A stretch of DNA of 64,000 bases from Phoronis australis (GCA_002633005.1 NMRA01000164.1:93085-157084); one strand, 5' to 3'; shown: positions 50,101 through 58,363, counted from the first letter of the stretch. Translations and numbers: made by a program. Notes: generated from the sequence alone by a model not told the origin.

Positions 50101-53100
50101 CAGGTCCTTAGCGGAGGATTGGCATGGGGGGTTGGGGCTGTAATATTTGGTACAACTGAATGAGTGGAAATAACAGGTAATACATGTTTGGGGAAAAGAG
50201 CATGGTGAGGTAATTCTTAACCTTCATGAAGTCCCTTCAAGTTGATTTCATGAAACTGTTTTGGTACTTGTATCAATTGTAAACCCATGAAAATATATTA
50301 CATTTTCTGAATTCACANTTGAAGTTGTCTCAAAAAACTTGTATATTTTTCAGAAAAGTGATGCGTTTAAAGAATTGTTATGGCTAGGAATAAAAAATAA
50401 AGACACAGTTTTATGCAATACTTCATATATACATCCTTGGTTTCCGAAAATAGTAATTATTTAATTTTATGTGAAAATGTAGAGCAGTCACCATATATTT
50501 TTGAAAAACAGGGATAACATTTTTGATCCCATCTGGAGTACTTAATTATTCATATTTCAATATTTGTTCCAAGTTCAGTGACATTTTAAGGCCACTTCAA
50601 GCTGTATCATAGACAAGCTTTGTTACTCCGTTCTCTTCCCACAGCACTTCCACACACCAGCAGTGCTGCATGGCACAATGTACAAGTCAGTGGCCCTGGA
50701 GAAATGTGAATCGCAGTACTAAGTTACCTTAAGACAATGTGCCAGTGGACTGTCTGTGTATTCAGACGAACTATATCTGACTGCTACACAAATAAGCCTT
50801 GTTGGTGAGGATGCCCTTTCATAGGCAATGAGTCATGTGTGGACAATAGCTTATTTCCTTTCCTGGACAAAACATGAGGGACTGAAGTTAAAGAAGACCT
50901 AGTGACACTCTGGTCTAGTTCAGGGTCTGATTTTGGGCTCAAAACGATTCAAGTGATATGCTGCTGTGTTTACCTTCAAGGGTCTAATTGTGAATGCTGA
51001 ATGAGGTTACATCAAAGAAAGCCACATGTTGAAACTGGACCTTTTTTACAAGCGCTTCTATAGGCCATTGAAACTAGATCCCAGTGAAATGAAAGCCAAA
51101 AGCTGAGTGACATTAAATTTTCCTTTCAGAAGAAAGGCTTTATACTATTGGTAAAAACTTTTCAATTTGGTGCACATTATGAGGAAATGACATTCAGTGA
51201 CTGCATCGATTGTCTTATTGTATGTTTTCAATTGTAGCTAGCTGGATAAGAATCTGCTATGCACAAGATTCGAGAATAAACAATTATCAGTGCATTTAAA
51301 AACAAATGGCAAACTGAAAAAGCACAGAAAGAAACAACATTGCGACGGAGTCCAGGCATATCAGGTGCTGAATTTCTGAATTACGTGGTCGGGCAGTTGG
51401 TTTCAGTTGTTTTTTCTCACCTGTAACAGAATAGTCAGAGAAATATAAGCAAATTGTAAAAGAAAAGACAAGACAAAACTACTTTTGTAAGGCAGAACAT
51501 ACTTAACATTTCATCTTCATGTTTATGTGTAGAAACTAATAACATTTGTACCCAAGTCTTATTTAATATCTGAATTAATTGTGAAACAGGCTAAAAGTGA
51601 TTTAACAAATAATGTGTATTTTTCATGACACTTAAAATGTGCTTCTGATCTCAACAAGTAAAATTCATTCTAGGTGTCAATTTTTTTCCAATGCAATGTT
51701 ACAACATTTACTGAATTAAGGCTTATTCATGTTAATTCGATAACTGATCTGGTAGTCCTGGGGGTGGGGTCCACGACAAAATAAGGAAACTCTAGAGAAT
51801 TTTATTGGAAACAGCATAGTTTTGAAGAGAAACTGCTGTGAAAAAGTCACCCTTGACTTCTGTGCATTACGTAACATACACCTCTTATTTTGGGAGCACT
51901 CCCACCCAATATGAATATGTGCTGCTAGCCTACCCGGCATCAGGTGAGTTTCCTAAAATAAACACTTAGTTCCACTCAATAAACCTGTTATTCAGTGGGG
52001 TAACTGGTGGGGATAACATCACCAAACGATGTTGATAGAAACTGATTGCTAAAAACTTACTAAGTAAAGTTGTGTAGTCTCCGAATGGAACTGCATAATC
52101 ATAGAGCACACACGGGGCTTCAGCATCCACACACTTTTTGTCAGTTACTTGACCCTGTTGACCGCAATTGTCCACGAATATAGTAACCTTAGGTCTTTTG
52201 GGAATTTGTGGCCACCTGTCAAAGACTTGCACCAGGAAAATTAGCAGTAATAAGGCTTAGCGCGACGACGTACTTGATAAAAATTCCATCTTTTACCAGT
52301 TGTTTACATGCAGACAGCCACGCATGCGCAATTCAATCACCACTAGTACAGCAGCGACACCGCGAGGAGAATTCTCCGAATAGCCCCATTAGTAGTGTGG
52401 AGAACACTGGAATCATATTGAAAAAGATATTTCTTAAGGTGGGAAGTTTAACATACCCTTGGGCAGCCTGGGCGCCACCACCTCCATAAGCACTGTACTC
52501 TGCAAAACACAGAAACAAACTGATGTCAAAAAACACAATTAACATGTCCCATTTACAGGCCATTTTTACACCGAGGATGCCCCTATTTTATACTGCAAGC
52601 ACCAGGAGTGCCCACTGTGTAAAAATGGTCAGTTGCCGATTTGGGCAACTGAACAAATGACTGCTCGAAAAAAGTTTGATTATGGAAGTAGTTGTTAGAG
52701 TTGGAAGGAAATAAAGACATCAATGGCCTCCTAACAGGGTTTGACGCAATGAGCTGCAGGTCGCATTTGTGACCTGAAATTTGGAAATGCAAGCTGAGAT
52801 TTTTGTCAGCTCGTATCATTGGTCGCAAAATGCAACCTGGAATTTCCAACGTATGCGATCTGAGTTTTTACACTTCTCGGCAGATACCTGGCAAATATAA
52901 AGGAACTCTTGTTAATCCGACTGTTATTAGGTTGTTACCAAATCCAAGTTCAAAAGAACAATAACCAAGAACAGCCCTCCTGATGACTTGTAAGCAAGTT
53001 GCATGAACATGAAATATGCAGAATCGATCTTTGACGCGTTTCATTGGCTAACATTTTCGGCCACTTTTGTAAATTTCCGGATTCGCCGAAGAAAGTTTCG

Positions 53101-56100
53101 GGCCACTACATAACCTGCGATAAAACGTCATAAAACAACGATGTTTCTACTAATTCTTAAGCGACCAACTTACAAAACCTTGTGGTGGACAGATATGTTT
53201 ATTTTTCGCGCAAGATGTCCTTATCACATGTATCCACAACAATATCCTTGATATCGCACTGCGACACTAATCGGTCCCGTTGTTAGCACGCAAGCAGGCT
53301 CGCAAGACAATCGTGCGTCTCATTTTTTATCACATAAAACAGTCAAAGTGAAAACGACAACCCTATTAATAAGATCCGACAGTCCTGAAAAAAATCATTG
53401 TGCGAAGAATTTGTAGACCACGAGTCTCGCCGCCATGTTGGTAATAAGCCGTGACAAGACACTTCAAACTTCCACCATGCTTGAAAAAGAACGCAAGCAC
53501 GAATCAAAGACTAATAAAAACATGACCTTTATTCAATTAAAAGCAGTGGAAAGGGAGGGCGCGCTACAAGTACTTGTCATCGAAAGTCTACGAGAACTAT
53601 TTTTTCATGAAACGGGTAGCAAAGCATCGGCAAGAAATAAGTATTAGCACTTATTTCTGAAAGTTTCTAATGCCGTAAAAACGTTTTGCATTATTTTTAA
53701 AGGGAATTATTAAATTAGTCATAATTGGTGGTTTTTTAAGGAAAAATGACCCGATATAGTGAATACTTCCGCAACCTTACACCCCCTGAATCTCCTGAAA
53801 ATAACTGTTAGACCATGTCATGAACACATCCACTACCACAAGAAACTATAGGAACACAGCATTTATCCACCTTCACTCTTATCAGGCTTCTATTGTGAGT
53901 CAGCATGCGTGAATAATTGGCTGATAAGCCACCTATGGAACTACTTTTGGCTGAATGGATGACCAGGCCATAAAATGATAATTAGCCAAGACCAGTTAAA
54001 TAATGCTGCATGGAATAGTTAATACCTTCATGGGAATTTTCTGCTAGTCTTTCGCCGAAAGTGTTTTAAAAAACTTGGTTTACCGACCTCTGATTTTCTG
54101 GATTAAGCAAACATTAAAATTCAAATTTGCAACGTTTTCATTTCCGCCATCATTATGCTATGGAAACAAGAAAAAAATGGCAAAAAGTCCGTACAAGCAA
54201 CAAAGAATATGTCTTAGCATCACCTAGCCATGGTGGAAAGCTGTATACCGGGCGCTAAGAAAAAATCAATTCACGGGGAGGGGACGCTTATTGTAGCCTA
54301 AGGCAGTTGAAACCCGGTTTCCGAAACGGGTAAAATTGGAAGCTAGGATTTATCAAATTTACGCTCTGTGACGTATTTATAGCCTATGACAGTCTTTCTA
54401 CAAAATTGTGGTGCATTGCTATCAAACTCCGTTGTTAAATTACGATAATTTTTCAAAAAAATTGTGCTGAAATCCCAGGGCGAAAACTTGCCGACTTCTA
54501 CGTCGCTAAATCGCGATCGTCGATAGGAAAACTTGAATTCTTGAATAAAAATGTTTAGTTTCGACTCAACAAATTACCTGAAATGCTCCTTATGTTTCAC
54601 AATTTTTTAGTTCATGTGGAGTTCAGATTAATTGGGATTAAGTCCACACAACACGAGAAAAATCTGTGGGTGAACACACATGTTGTTGTCACGTGACATT
54701 TGTTTTGAAGTTCGTCTGTGTATAAGAGTGAGTGAGCGAGCACGTGCGGGTCATCGACTGACTTTTGTTACAAAAGGCGGAGGATTATGCAAGAAAATGG
54801 CATTTATTAGATTGTTTTTCACTTAAACGGCTGCAACTGCAAGGTGAGTGCCGGTTAACTTACAGATTTTGTGTGCACAGGCAGACGGTCGTTAGCTCTA
54901 CTGTGGAGTAAAACATTATAAGTCCTAGGCTTCATCTACATGGGGACGAGGTGACGAGGTGAACTACCCATACCCAGGCTGTGTGAAATTTCTGGGTCTA
55001 ACGGAGACACTGACGCAGTGGTACCTATAGTCAGCCAGCTCGCTGTATCAAGACTATCGTCAAAATCCAAATTCGTTTTATTGTGTCCTGTCAATAATAA
55101 CGGCATGCTAAAGTTTCTTAATGTTCGTACTTCAGGAACATAACGATCCCATATTTTGTATAAATACGCGCATGCCACAGATCACATCTCGGAAATTTCC
55201 GATTAGACGGATGACAATGAATGAGCACAATGAAATTTAACAACGTCGTTTTACAGCTTTGAAAACTGCAATGCATGTGTTCCAAAATCTAAATAACTTG
55301 GGTCCTATATTTTTGTATTCGTACGCGCCGAATGAAAATAATTGTGAGTGTTGCTGTGTTGCTAAATCTTTTATTCTGGGCCGATTTGAAAAATTCAACG
55401 TTGTACCAACATTTTTTTCTCTCCTCTCTTCAAATATTACACTCAAAACTACGTAAAACGCTCTCCATAAAAAGTACGGTCATCTAGGCTAGATTGTAAT
55501 CAGCTGATCGTATCCGCATGAGCGAAGCCAATTATTCTCGCTTGTGACTCGATGAATAGAGCAGCTAGGCAGGATCCCTTTGACCGTGAGCTGAGTGCAT
55601 CACAGCCATGGTAGATAAATATGGTCTAGTTCAATCGGCCAAACCCCAAGGTTTTCCCTGATCTGTGGGGTTGTGACGTCATCTCGTTTAGTGGGAATGT
55701 TCACAGCATTACTGTCACGCATCCACCCGGCTACTCAATGACCGGCCTTACCGAGACAAATCTTGACCGTTTTTAGCAGATGTGATCAACAAGTGCTAAA
55801 TATAACACGTTCTGCTTTACTGCTTGTGTTAATTTCCTTAGTTACGAACACCTAGATCGTTACAAAGCGTTTACTCTGGCAAATGAACTCTCATCGAATG
55901 ACAAGCACACGCTCGCTCACTCACACAATACGCAGACGAACTACAAAACAAACATCACGTGACAACAACATGTGTGTTCGTCCAGAGATTTTTCTCGTGT
56001 TGCGGAGTATGATCTAGCGCAGATTTGGACTTAATATGCTATTAATCCTGACTCCACAGGAACTTTAAATTACTAGTGACGCTATTTTGAAAACTTAAGG

Positions 56101-56818
56101 AGGACTTCAGGTAATTCGTTGAATCTAAACTATATTTTTACTCAAGAATTCCAAGTTGACCAATCGGCGATCGCGAGGCAGCGTCGCATCAGTCGGCGAG
56201 TTTTCGCACTGGGATTTCCTGAAAAATGCTCGTAATTTAACTACAAAGTTTGATAGCAATGCACTGCAATTTTGTAGAAACTCTGTCATAGGTTACAGGT
56301 GAGTCAAATACTGAATTCTAGCTTACGATTTCACCTGTTTCGGAGACCGGGTTTTAACCACTTTTGGGCTGTAATAAGCCCCCCCCCTTCCTGAAGCGAA
56401 TTTTTCTAAGCGCCCTGGGCGCTTATTAGGGCGAATACGGTACGCGAAAATCCGTCGCCTATTGTTGACACGACTGGAGTCGAGAACAAAACGCTGCTGT
56501 GACACTACAGTTGCCTTTTCATTTTACCGTAACTCGTTGCACCACACAAAAACACAAATGTTTGATTTAGTTTGAACATTGGCGAATAGTCTTGTAGAAA
56601 GAAAAGAACATTTCTTCCATTCGAATTCAAAAATCGAGATGCCGGTCAGAAAGCCGGATTTTACATTTTTTCAGTGAACAAAAGCAAAACAATAAATAAA
56701 CTGCCTGCAAATGAAAGATTCAAACGGATATAGTCTACATAACCATGAATAAAATAAGAACAAAATGAACGGTAAGCTTTACAAAACAATTATTTAAAGG
56801 ACACTCACGGTCAGCCAT
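22910..56818 (-). CDS. FUS: FET-family RNA-binding protein (FUS/EWSR1/TAF15/cabeza type), 13 exons, 441 aa
   Basis: Exons in coding order: 56818-56809, 52499-52457, 47724-47634, 47108-46946, 46449-46393, 44994-44784, 33255-33224, 30828-30787, 29625-29519, 27423-27294, 25102-24974, 23440-23365 and 23144-22910. They total 1326 nt with every phase consistent. The protein has a prion-like SYGQ-rich N-terminus (1-150), glycine-rich repeats (about 150-216), one RRM (about 223-310), RGG boxes (about 318-350 and 385-430), a RanBP2-type zinc finger (C361, C366, C377, C380) and a C-terminal PY nuclear localisation signal ending RHRPY. In FET proteins the low-complexity domain drives phase separation and transcriptional activation, RRM/RGG/ZnF bind RNA, and the PY signal binds transportin-1. 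Invertebrates normally have one FET gene, so this is probably the pro-orthologue of FUS, EWSR1 and TAF15; the symbol is used in that sense. It is shorter than human FUS (526 aa). Introns reach 11.5 kb and are full of mobile elements. Confidence 0.95.
23365..23440 (-). CDS. FUS: FET exon 12: RGG and first half of zinc finger
   Basis: Acceptor is tccatag|GTCGTG, donor is GTGGA|GTGAGT. It codes [20 protein letters not shown] and RCEV. GDWRC is the start of the RanBP2-type zinc finger; the second knuckle is in exon 13. Confidence 0.93.
24974..25102 (-). CDS. FUS: FET exon 11: end of RRM and RGG box
   Basis: Acceptor is ctgttgcag|GCAAAG, donor is [26 protein letters not shown] closes the [20 protein letters not shown] and YDRGGR form an RGG box, which in FET proteins binds RNA and is methylated on arginine. 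Confidence 0.94.
25129..26752 (+). mobile_element. Kolobok-like THAP element, copy B (FET intron 10)
   Basis: Complete copy with flanking TTAA on both sides (25129-25132 and 26749-26752). Terminal inverted repeats are AGGAGAATGCCACCC and GGGTGGCATGCTCCT. A THAP-coding segment near 25305-25500 (tgcggtgcatcg, gctgcgaggaaagca) is interrupted by stops. TTAA duplications plus a THAP domain are the combination known for the Kolobok superfamily. No transposase core is present, so it is non-autonomous. Confidence 0.82.
26822..26890. repeat. Alternating purine-pyrimidine tract (CA/CG)
   Basis: Three tandem copies of acacgcgcgcgg flanked by (CA)n, about 70 bases. Alternating CG/CA runs are the classical Z-DNA-forming type. 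It lies in FET intron 10, 70 bases beyond the Kolobok-like copy B. Confidence 0.8.
27294..27423 (-). CDS. FUS: FET exon 10: second half of RRM
   Basis: Acceptor is aattccag|AATGAC, donor is TTTAATG|GTATGT. It codes [16 protein letters not shown], then [10 protein letters not shown] (the RNP1 strand in FET form) and SAIDWFN. It also has the lysine-rich extended loop (DKVTKASK) characteristic of FET RRMs. Confidence 0.95.
27544..29434. mobile_element. TIR element with GTACGAACTATT subterminal repeats (FET intron 9)
   Basis: Termini GGTGTTTTCTCTAT (27544) and ATAGAGAAAACACC (ending 29434) are inverted. Inside each end lies a cluster of GTACGAA(C/T)TA(T/A)T-like words: near 27574, 27602 and 27632 on the left and 29291, 29322, 29353, 29393 and 29410 on the right. 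Such arrays are typical transposase-binding sites. The 1.9-kb interior has open frames without recognisable domains. Superfamily unknown; no target duplication obvious. Confidence 0.75.
29519..29625 (-). CDS. FUS: FET exon 9: first half of RRM
   Basis: Acceptor is atcacag|ATCGTA, donor is ATCAAG|GTTAGT. It codes [17 protein letters not shown] and then [20 protein letters not shown] is the RNP2 strand and GIIK is the diagnostic FET end of helix 1. Confidence 0.95.
29626..30786. other. FET intron 8; one orphan TIR end
   Basis: GTGGAGAACACTG at 30430-30442 equals the right end of the element at 48540-52409. No matching left end was found, so it may be a truncated copy. Otherwise nothing recognised. 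Confidence 0.4.
30787..30828 (-). CDS. FUS: FET exon 8: 42-base glycine-rich exon
   Basis: Acceptor is gtattacag|GTGGTG, donor is GGAG|GTGAGT. It codes six glycines and NSQWNNG, just ahead of the RRM. At 42 bases it is a multiple of three in the same phase at both ends, so it could be a cassette exon. Confidence 0.82.
30829..33223. other. FET intron 7; nothing recognised
   Basis: AT-rich intron between two glycine-rich micro-exons. No repeat or coding signal seen. Confidence 0.4.
33224..33255 (-). CDS. FUS: FET exon 7: 32-base glycine-rich micro-exon
   Basis: Acceptor is ctgtttcag|CGGCGG, donor is GGTG|GTAAGT. It codes [10 protein letters not shown] and keeps the frame between exons 6 and 8. 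It lies alone at the end of an 11.5-kb intron but has consensus sites on both sides. Skipping it would shift the frame. Confidence 0.8.
34229..35436 (-). repeat. Array 2 of the CTCF-motif repeat family (FET intron 6)
   Basis: Inverted relative to array 1: it begins with caagagcaacgcagagca and ends GTGGGCGCAT (35424-35433). Motif positions on the plus strand are near 34447, 34645, 34790, 34936, 35098 and 35242, again about 145-160 bp apart. CCACCAGGGGGCAC at 35242-35255 matches the CTCF core exactly; the others have one or more changes. This is the shortest and most diverged array. Confidence 0.8.
36341..39297. mobile_element. 2.96-kb TIR element with GGGCGGTTAA subterminal repeats (FET intron 6)
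   Basis: Left end TTACCGTAAACGTTCGGATT and right end complementary to TTACCGTAAACATTCGGGTT. Each end carries several copies of a GGG(C/T)GGTTAA or GGGTGCTTAA word within 200-250 bp (left 36370-36515, right 39130-39270). The interior contains a repeat shared with 52754-53320 but no recognisable transposase. No target duplication visible, so it is old or mutated. Confidence 0.75.
37350..37898 (+). repeat. Dispersed repeat family H, copy 1
   Basis: It aligns with 52754-53320 in the same orientation: tgacctgaaatttggaaat or gcgacctgaaatttggaaat, tttcggatacgccgaagaaa or tttccggattcgccgaagaaa, and gacaatcg near the end. It is nested in the element at 36341-39297. Confidence 0.75.
39338..41046 (+). 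mobile_element. Kolobok-like THAP element, copy C (FET intron 6)
   Basis: Best preserved of the three. Left end is TTAA AGGAAAATGACACC (39338); right end is GGGTGGTATTCTCCT followed by TTAC (41046), a one-base decay of TTAA. The frame 39517-39795 still encodes an uninterrupted THAP zinc finger: CIVPACSN, conserved P25 and W34, and CGRHF (C3, C8, C58, H61 counted from 39517). Flanking copies A and B show that the THAP segment was part of the ancestral element. It begins 41 bases after the element ending at 39297. Confidence 0.85.
39517..39795 (+). pseudogene. THAP-domain fragment inside Kolobok-like copy C
   Basis: An open stretch of 92 codons with the THAP signature C-x4-C-x49-C-x2-H, the invariant proline and tryptophan, and the motif [13 protein letters not shown] domains bind DNA and occur at the N-terminus of several transposases. 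There is no ATG at the proper start (TTG codon) and no nuclease domain, so it is a remnant rather than a gene. Confidence 0.75.
41047..42574. other. FET intron 6; nothing recognised
   Basis: Between Kolobok-like copy C and array 3. No repeat or coding signal seen. Confidence 0.4.
42575..44088 (-). repeat. Array 3 of the CTCF-motif repeat family (FET intron 6)
   Basis: Same orientation as array 2. Ends are ATGCGCCCAC (42601) after caagagcaacgcagagcg, and GTGGGCGCAT (44075-44084). The motifs at 43124, 43285, 43430, 43576, 43737 and 43882 are spaced 161, 145, 146, 161 and 145 bp, so the higher-order unit is exactly 452 bp here. CCACTAGGTGGCGC (43285) and CCACTAGGGGGCAC (43430, 43882) fit the CTCF core exactly. 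The right end is a 30-bp palindrome (44055-44084). Confidence 0.88.
44784..44994 (-). CDS. FUS: FET exon 6: SYGQ to glycine-rich transition
   Basis: Acceptor is ctttcag|GTGGCT, donor is TACGG|GTGAGT. It codes [18 protein letters not shown], then a run of eight glycines and two YSGG blocks, ending [12 protein letters not shown]. This corresponds to the glycine-rich segment before the RRM of FUS. Confidence 0.93.
44995..46392. other. FET intron 5; nothing recognised
   Basis: Plain AT-rich intron; short open frames have no similarity to known families. Confidence 0.4.
46393..46449 (-). CDS. FUS: FET exon 5: SYGQ-rich domain
   Basis: Acceptor is tttacag|CCCAGT, donor is CCAAG|GTAACG. It codes [19 protein letters not shown]. 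Repeats are less regular than in exon 4, but length, phase and composition fit the series. Confidence 0.88.
46946..47108 (-). CDS. FUS: FET exon 4: SYGQ-rich domain
   Basis: Acceptor is attgcag|GGCTAC, donor is TCAG|GTAGGT. Fifty-four codons with ten tyrosines, almost all flanked by Ser, Gly or Gln ([34 protein letters not shown]). This is the densest part of the prion-like domain. Confidence 0.94.
47634..47724 (-). CDS. FUS: FET exon 3: SYGQ-rich domain
   Basis: Acceptor is gtttcag|CTATGG, donor is CACACAG|GTAACT. It codes [18 protein letters not shown] and then GYSQQP, that is [S/G]Y[S/G]Q repeats that define the FET activation domain. It ends in phase 0. Confidence 0.92.
48540..52409. mobile_element. 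3.87-kb TIR element next to FET exon 2 (intron 2)
   Basis: Perfect 13-bp terminal inverted repeats CAGTGTTCTCCAC (48540-48552) and GTGGAGAACACTG (52397-52409), directly flanked by a 5-bp duplication GAATC (48535-48539 and 52410-52414). CAGTG termini resemble hAT elements, but hAT usually duplicates 8 bp. The left 750 bp is related, inverted, to the short element at 7538-8253. No transposase recognised. An acceptor-donor junction (CAG|GTGAGA) occurs inside at 51421/51420 on the minus strand. Confidence 0.8.
52457..52499 (-). CDS. FUS: FET exon 2: start of prion-like domain
   Basis: Acceptor is ttttgcag|AGTACAG, donor is CAAGG|GTATGT. It codes [14 protein letters not shown], the typical tyrosine-spaced FET N-terminus. 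The intron below the donor contains a mobile element whose end lies only 47 bases away (52409). Confidence 0.85.
52754..53320 (+). repeat. Dispersed repeat family H, copy 2 (FET intron 1)
   Basis: Partner of 37350-37898. Directly upstream, 52637-52735 matches 2788-2890, so the original repeat was probably longer (52637-53320) and the other copies are partial. Confidence 0.7.
54243..56445. mobile_element. 2.2-kb element with ~500-bp inverted arms (FET intron 1)
   Basis: The left arm (54243-54745) and right arm (55905-56445) are imperfect inverted copies: gggcgctaag against cttagcgccc, aaacccgg against ccgggttt, tgcattgctatcaaact against its complement, and the shared cacgtgac and gtgagtgagcgagc. 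The right terminus reads ACCGTATTCGCCC inward. Long arms suggest a Mutator-like or foldback element. The interior holds a repeat family F copy (54760-55060). Confidence 0.75.
54760..55060 (+). repeat. Dispersed repeat family F copy
   Basis: Contains tttgttacaaaaggcgga, ttgtttttcacttaaacgg and gcaaggtgagtgcc, as in the copies at 715-985 and 58800-59230. Nested inside the long-arm element of FET intron 1. Confidence 0.75.
56809..56818 (-). CDS. FUS: FET exon 1: ten-base start exon
   Basis: ATGGCTGACC|GTGAGT codes Met-Ala-Asp plus one base. A tiny first coding exon of a few residues is usual in FET genes. The context acaATGG is good, the consensus donor follows directly, and the frame joins exon 2 to read MADQYSAYGGG. 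Confidence 0.85.
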
Positions 56819-56849
56819 TGTTTTCTGTTTCTTCCTCAAACAACGACTG

Positions 56850-56928
56850 CTCGCTGGCTCGCTGGTTCCCTGCGTGCTTAGCCCAGCCAGCTACCGCCCC
56901 ACCTAGCGGCACGCAGGGAACCAGCGAG
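56850..56928. mobile_element. 79-bp micro-MITE just upstream of the FET start codon
   Basis: The segment is bounded by a 10-bp direct repeat, ACAACGACTG, at 56840-56849 and 56929-56938, as expected of a target-site duplication. Its ends are a perfect 19-bp inverted repeat (56859-56877 and 56909-56927; TCGCTGGTTCCCTGCGTGC and its complement) around a 31-bp spacer. The left end carries an extra CTCGCTGG. It begins about 30 bases before the FET ATG, so it is in the 5' UTR or core promoter and would fold into a strong hairpin if transcribed. Duplications of 9-11 bp are typical of Mutator-like elements; family unknown. Confidence 0.7.
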
Positions 56929-56938
56929 ACAACGACTG

Positions 56939-57538
56939 TCCCTTAGAGTTGATACAAAATGCTGAAGAAACTTTTTGTGGGAATAAATATTCCGTTAAGT
57001 ATTATTTTGAGTAAACATAATGAAATAAAAAATGTGAAATCACTTAGTAAGACTCTTTTCATAGCTTTTTAAAATATTTTTTTCAAATTTGTAGCATAAA
57101 CAGAATTTTAAATTTCTTCTCTGAATTAGAGTTTTTTTGCATTTGTAGTTTGTTTACGTAGGCCTACAAGAAAAGCTGTGGAGACTGTTATCAGCAGACG
57201 GTACTAAAATCAATATTCCACATGCCGCATTTGGCAGGCACACGCAGTCGGTGCTTTTCATTTCATATCCTGCATAGGCGGATTTAGGGTTGCCCCCCCC
57301 CCCCCTGGCTGCCGCAAGCAAAATAGCTAGCAAACAGCGTGGCGGATGACTGAGGGGGGCGGAATCGTGTTCCCGTTTTTTGTTAGTCCACCGCATAGGC
57401 GGATTTAGGGGGGGTCCAGAGGGCCCGGCCCCCCCCTTGGCTGCCGCAAAAAATAAAACAGTAAGAGCGTAGGGAAATGTTGAGTTTATTAATTAACCCC
57501 GGTAATTAAAATTATACGGATGAAAAAAGATTTAAATG
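56939..57538. other. FET upstream region; G/C-run repeats
   Basis: Contains a 119-bp spaced direct repeat of gcataggcggatttaggg (57274 and 57393) next to poly-C runs and ctggctgccgcaa, partial copies of some dispersed element. No promoter motif recognised. Confidence 0.45.
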
Positions 57539-58363
57539 CAGTGGCGGATCTAGGATATCACAAGGGGGGTGGGGCCAACATTTTGTCCGGCTGTAAGCAT
57601 TTGCACAAACTGAACCACGATTGTAGATGCGCATAGCACCGAATGGGGCAGTTTTAGTGTTGGGAGGGGGCTCAAATCCAATTTCAAGTGTCAAATTCGG
57701 AACACGGTGCACTCGTAACGGAACTATGGCTAAGTATAGGCTCTCCCGCGATATCCCAGGCGACCGGCAGTGGCGCTGCGCACTACGACTCCGTTTCCGT
57801 CGTCTGCTCCACTGTGCAATGAAGAAAATTTACTTCATTTTTTAAAGAAAATGGAACCTGAGTGACGATGAAAAAACAGAAGCTGCTGGTAAGATGTGAA
57901 TTTTAATCGAAGCCTTAGTTAATCACTCAGAAACTCGCAATACTCTCTTTAATTATCAAACCTTATCTTAAGACGATTTCCAAAGCAATAACGTTATTAT
58001 TGCCAACACGAAAAACGGATTTGGTCTTGAATGAGATTCGTAGTTAAATCGTGGTGGTGTAGTGATAACGCATGCGCGCACTATTCGTCAGGTCGTGAGA
58101 TCGAGTCTTTGATACTTGCAGATTTTCCTGTTTGACACGCTCTCCGTTTTTTGTTTTTGCCTTTTTTTGTTGGATACTACTTCAGGAATCAAGGAAAATG
58201 CTTGATTTTTAGAGGTAAAAACAGAAAAATTTCCTGGGCAAACCCCCCTCCCGACCTCCCCCCATTCGGTGCTATGCGCATCTACAATCGTGGTTCAGTT
58301 TGCGCAAATGCTTACAGCCGGTCAAAATGTTGGCCCCCTTGTGATATCCTAGATCCGCCACTG
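57539..58363. mobile_element. hAT-like MITE with 120-bp inverted arms
   Basis: The ends are CAGTGGCGGATCTAGGATAT and its exact inverted counterpart ending at 58363. Arms of about 120 bp remain more than 90% alike by eye (57539-57670 and 58245-58363). CAGTGGCGGATC termini are typical of non-autonomous hAT elements, though flanking 8-mers (tttaaatg, caccgata) do not match. The interior includes a tRNA-like Pol III promoter. Open frames inside are spurious. Confidence 0.75.
58044..58115 (+). repeat. tRNA-like (SINE-type) Pol III promoter segment
   Basis: The A-box-like TGGTGTAGTGA at 58055-58065 (one mismatch to TRGYNNANNGG) and a perfect B box GATCGAGTC at 58099-58107 (GWTCRANNC) are 33 bases apart, as in tRNA genes. 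The flanking stems do not pair into a full cloverleaf, so this is a tRNA-derived fragment rather than a tRNA gene. Confidence 0.5.

Noticed and set aside
51413-51432. Possible recursive splice site (tgttaCAG|GTGAGA) in FET intron 2, minus strand
   Set aside because: It has the acceptor-donor form of a ratchet site, but it lies inside the mobile element 48540-52409, the intron is only 4.7 kb, and no exon can be built around it.
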